From Thermodesulfovibrionia bacterium (lineage in GTDB: Bacteria > Nitrospirota > Thermodesulfovibrionia > UBA6902), in assembly GCA_947259645.1 (NCBI GenBank), contig CAMYND010000002.1:1-64000 (forward strand): a DNA stretch of 64,000 nt, in the 5' to 3' direction. The position numbers and the translations under genes are program-made. Shown piece after piece: positions 61,401 through 64,000 of the stretch. The notes under the pieces are model-generated. The model ran no database searches and had not been told where the DNA came from. It saw only the letters and a program-made list of their open reading frames with translations. Every line of letters begins with the position of its first letter. The first letter of the stretch is position 1.

Positions 61401-61679
61401 AAAGTCTCTCTTGAAAGCGGCTTGAACTCCCTCAAAGGGGATTTCCCCATGATGGGGGAACTCATTCCCTTTGTCTAGATAGAATCGGTAAACCACAAAG
61501 AGAAAAAGAGATGCCCTCACCTTGTGATAAAGATTCGTGCTCGATTTACGAAATGCCTCCAGTTCGTCCGCGTACTTCAGCAGTTCACCACTTTTCTTAT
61601 CGCTTAACAGGGAGTCAATAGAACGGTGTCGACTCGAATCCTCTTTGCTCGTAATCGTTTCAATCAGAATGTTGGACAT
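58416..61679 (-). CDS. Bifunctional-looking GHMP (L-fucokinase-like) kinase / UDPGP-type nucleotidyltransferase fusion
   Basis: N-half: SPVRLDPSHSGWSDIFFL, GGSGGGWQDSGGLWPGIKLITG, GGMSGGGMAFIVDP. C-half: VVSFSGGMGSRWSGG, PLGHWYEIPNLI, LLCHNIDTMGV, GHVQLIEGMALPREEDEY, YYNTLTNWITIDSLL. Confidence 0.75.
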   Translation of the reverse strand: MSNILIETITSKEDSSRHRSIDSLLSDKKSGELLKYADELEAFRKSSTNLYHKVRASLFLFVVYRFYLDKGNEFPHHGEIPFEGVQAAFKRDFEKSINIFLKSGGKNSSLFSAIADSYHKLAFDYLLAQVKLSISQCDENHDLYAFSSLDDYPFRAPPLLTTQDSDTGLYPVGFDASPVRLDPSHSGWSDIFFLGMDFPEGARVVNLSVNLKVHGSEGPLLPPSECYCRFIREPIIRLTSIDLHISKDISDVKELFSFGNDHLSLLKAGVVASGIIPPSYEKLDIHLNNILHKLLGKPGGIEIVTRVNSIPKGSRLAVSTTLLATIITRLMRFSGQINKQTGLLTNRDRRIVASRAILGEWLGGSGGGWQDSGGLWPGIKLITGVPAHEGQPEYTISRGCLLPEHRIFSGEELSKEAENNIHNSLVLIHGGISQNVGPVLEMVTEKYLLKYEKEWRARKRGIELYDKIVSALKSGNMKELGRLTTMDWEEALQPVIPWINNAFTQELIERIESEFPHQYWGFLMLGGMSGGGMAFIVDPSAKEPVMKRIGEIMLELKAKYGSSFPFIIDPILYDFEINHEGITAHLYFGKDALLPEMPGNDVTSEAALSGAKKGEEEIKAKYGFDADSHDYMKSLLKKGEIGLAQNRLSADSVIEDVLYDDLFHLEQITGSPQPPSAKEYQSDGPSRDISLDDCFRTGEISLKANETAVVSFSGGMGSRWSGGSAVVKSINPFVRIQGKYRSFIETHLAKTIKTGTQYNNRVQHVFTTSYLTHEAVARYLESFDYFGYKKQIYLSPSQSIGHRVYPMERDLNFLWEEQLQQQLADNVQRVQDDSHRALIDWAKSKGEGDDYSENKPILRFNPLGHWYEIPNLIKNNTLAQLIIDNPGLKYLLCHNIDTMGVWLDPTLLGLHIIRKPCLTFEVTPRRIEDAGGGLCRLQGHVQLIEGMALPREEDEYRLSYYNTLTNWITIDSLLAYIGLDRDILLKACGNPELERIVSDAILRLEKKIPTYVTIKNVNYIWGKGQEDLFPVAQFEKLWGDMTSLRDLKVEYAAVSRYRGQQLKEPALLDFWANDGSLDYVKDTCIFR

Positions 61680-61731
61680 GGGCAGGGTAATATTTTAACA
61701 TATACCCTATTGGATGATATTGAGGGGTAAT

Positions 61732-62178
61732 ATGAGAGTCTTGATTCAAAGAGTAACAAAGGCGAGTGTATTCATAGAAGGCAGGGAGAAGGCCTCAATC
61801 GGAAAAGGAATGCTTCTTTTTGTGGGAATAGGCAAAGGCGACACTACTGAAGATATCGAATATACATCAAAGAAGATCTCCCGATTACGAATATTTGAAG
61901 ATATGAACAGTAAAATGAACTTGAGCATTACTCAGGCTGGAGGACAGGTTCTCAGTGTTTCCCAGTTTACCCTTTATGCTGATACCAGAAAGGGTAATCG
62001 ACCCGGTTTCGATCACTCAGCAGGCCCGGAAACAGCAAGAGATCTCTGGCTTCTCTTGAACAGTTCCTTAAGAGATAACGGGATAGAAGTAAAAGAAGGC
62101 GTATTTGCCGCGCATATGAATGTAGATCTGGTCAATAACGGTCCGGTGACGATAATGATCGATTCGAAAAACAGGTGA
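61732..62178 (+). CDS. dtd: D-aminoacyl-tRNA deacylase
   Basis: MRVLIQRVTKASV, SQFTLYADTRKGNRPGFDHSAGP, GVFAAHMNVDLVNNGPVTIMID; start trimmed from 61714. Confidence 0.95.
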   Translation: MRVLIQRVTKASVFIEGREKASIGKGMLLFVGIGKGDTTEDIEYTSKKISRLRIFEDMNSKMNLSITQAGGQVLSVSQFTLYADTRKGNRPGFDHSAGPETARDLWLLLNSSLRDNGIEVKEGVFAAHMNVDLVNNGPVTIMIDSKNR

Positions 62179-62337
62179 TTCATGCTGAGAGGAACAGGCC
62201 CGCGGCTTAAGACCAAGGTTTTCCCCTGATGTCTTCAAAGCAAATTGAATTAAATATAGTTATAAAGTGATAAAAGAGGCGGAATAGCCTGCTTATTATC
62301 GTATAGTTAATGTATCTAAGGCATAAACGGAGTTATC

Positions 62338-64000
62338 GTGGACAAAAGCAAAAAAACCAAAAAAGAGCTGATACATGAGTTGAAAGAAATGAGGCATATC
62401 ATTTCAGAAATGGAGAGTAATTACAGTCGTGCTGATCACCTGATTTTACAGTCAGTCTACAGTTGGGAAGATACCTTTGACACGATAACAGATATGATCA
62501 CCATCCATGATAAAGATTTTAATATTGTTCATGCAAATAAGGCAGCAGAAGAAATACTCGGGCTCCCCTTTCTTGAAACGTCAAAGGCGAAATGTTATGA
62601 ACACTATCATGGTGAAAGCTCTCCTCCGTCCGGATGCCCGAGCTGCAAGTGTCTTGTGTCGGGGAAACCGGTCCAGTTTGAAAAGTTCGAACCTCACCTG
62701 AACAAATTTCTTGAAATAAGGGCGATGCCCCAGTTCGACAGTGACAAGCAGGTAATCGGTGTTATTCATATTGTCAGGGACATCACTGAACGCAAGCAGA
62801 TGGAGGAGGAACTGCAGAAAGCCCATGATGAGCTGGAGATGCGTGTGAAGGAGAGAACAGCAGAGCTTGTCGAGGCCAATAAAGAGATGTTTAATGAGAT
62901 TTCCGAGCGGAAGAAGATCGAAAACGCACTGAGAGACAGCGAAAGTAAATTCAAGGGACTGTCCCAGGAATTTACGGTGCTCTTGAATGCGATCCCGGAC
63001 AATCTCATACTTCTTTCTCCTGACATGAAAATTAAATGGGCAAATAAAGCCACTGCAGCTTCCTTTGGCAGAGATATATCTGAGCTTACCGGGGAAACCT
63101 ATTTCAGTTTGTATGACAGTGCCCACGGCTCAGAGAGGGATTATCCATCGGCAATATGTTTTCGCACCGGAAAGGAAGAAAACTCACGCATCACCGGCAC
63201 TGACGGCCGGTTGTGGGATGTGCGGGCTTTTCCCCTGCGCGATGAGTCCGGAAACGTGAAGAATGTTATGGTGCTGGCACGAGATATTACTGCCAAGGTA
63301 CGCATGCAGGAGGAGTCAAAGCAAATACAGGCCAAGTTAATTCATGCGAATAAGATGACATCAATCGGGACCCTTGTTTCGGGCGTTGCCCATGAAATCA
63401 ACAATCCCAATACCTTTATTAAATCCAATGCCCAGCTCTTTGCAAAAATCTGGAAAGATGTAGGTCCACTCATAAATAAATTTGCCAGGGAGAATGGTGA
63501 CTTTCTTCTGGGAGGGCTTCCCGCTTCCGAGGTTGTTAAGATTGCACCGGAGGTCATAAAGGGAATTGATGAGGGGTCCATAAGAATTCAGCATATCGTC
63601 GACAACCTCAGGGATTTCGCGAGGCCTGAAAAAGGAGGTCTCAATGGAAGGGTCGATGTAAATGAAGTGATTGTCGCATCACAGTCAATACTGGGGAATC
63701 AAATCAAGAAGTTTACAGACAAGTTTCAACTGATCTGCGGGAAAAATATCCCTTCGGTAAAGGGGAGCTCTCAGCAGATAGAGCAGGTAATCATTAACCT
63801 GATCATGAACTCCCTCCAGGCCCTTAAGGACAATAATTCTGCGGTTCGGGTTATGACTTCCTATAACCGGGCGACAAGATCAGTCATTATAAAAGTAAAA
63901 GACGAAGGGATCGGGATGGACAGGGATACTCTCGAAAGAATTACAGAACCTTTTTTTACAACCAAACTTGAAGCAGGAGGCACCGGCCTGGGTCTCTCGA
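62338..64000 (+). CDS. PAS-domain sensor histidine kinase, truncated at right window edge
   Basis: Hand translation from GTG at 62338: two PAS regions, coiled coil, H-box SGVAHEINNPNTF, N-box, KDEGIGMDRDTLERITEPFFTTKLEAGGTGLGLS running off the edge. Confidence 0.9.
   Translation, partial: MDKSKKTKKELIHELKEMRHIISEMESNYSRADHLILQSVYSWEDTFDTITDMITIHDKDFNIVHANKAAEEILGLPFLETSKAKCYEHYHGESSPPSGCPSCKCLVSGKPVQFEKFEPHLNKFLEIRAMPQFDSDKQVIGVIHIVRDITERKQMEEELQKAHDELEMRVKERTAELVEANKEMFNEISERKKIENALRDSESKFKGLSQEFTVLLNAIPDNLILLSPDMKIKWANKATAASFGRDISELTGETYFSLYDSAHGSERDYPSAICFRTGKEENSRITGTDGRLWDVRAFPLRDESGNVKNVMVLARDITAKVRMQEESKQIQAKLIHANKMTSIGTLVSGVAHEINNPNTFIKSNAQLFAKIWKDVGPLINKFARENGDFLLGGLPASEVVKIAPEVIKGIDEGSIRIQHIVDNLRDFARPEKGGLNGRVDVNEVIVASQSILGNQIKKFTDKFQLICGKNIPSVKGSSQQIEQVIINLIMNSLQALKDNNSAVRVMTSYNRATRSVIIKVKDEGIGMDRDTLERITEPFFTTKLEAGGTGLGLS

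Noticed and set aside
1-64000. tRNA, rRNA, prophage, transposon or classic defence island
   Set aside because: No convincing tRNA cloverleaf, integrase, transposase, restriction-modification, toxin-antitoxin or cas gene was recognised by eye; tRNAscan-SE, Infernal and DefenseFinder would be needed to exclude them.

Overview
This looks like an ordinary, densely coded bacterial chromosome segment of about 55 genes. No rRNA, tRNA, CRISPR array, transposase or phage gene was recognised. The lineage is not provable from the sequence; the multihaem cytochromes, many PilZ proteins, bactofilin, DUF1847, two-CW and UMF1 genes suggest a Nitrospirota- or Desulfobacterota-like anaerobe (inference). Recognisable blocks: PilZ/MinD-like ATPase/PilZ; mlaEFD; a Crp/Fnr - metallo-beta-lactamase (MBL) - cyclic-nucleotide-binding (CNB) - class II phosphodiesterase-like cluster; greB/SUI1; rplI-dnaB-MEMO; two multihaem cytochromes flanking a thioredoxin-fold/TPR protein; an aldolase/dehydrogenase/PfkB group; mutS2; a GGDEF-PilZ fusion; surE; pcm; ilvE; mutS; gspB/exeA; a K+ channel; bactofilin/PilZ; ftsH; an OmpA protein; an ABC-2 exporter; IMPase; DUF362; a 1087-aa GHMP kinase-pyrophosphorylase fusion; dtd; and a sensor kinase cut by the right edge. 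The best candidates for something under-described are: (1) the cyclic-nucleotide-like module at 6592-10477, which has a 22-bp near-perfect palindrome behind its Crp/Fnr gene and a His-to-Tyr change in the phosphodiesterase metal motif; (2) the kinase-first sugar kinase/nucleotidyltransferase fusion at 58416-61679; (3) the cytochrome cluster at 19748-23144, with atypical CX3CH and CX4CH haem motifs and a thioredoxin-fold protein lacking CXXC; (4) an untracked 52-aa cysteine-rich small ORF at 28930-29088. All family calls are by eye from the supplied translations; no database search was run.
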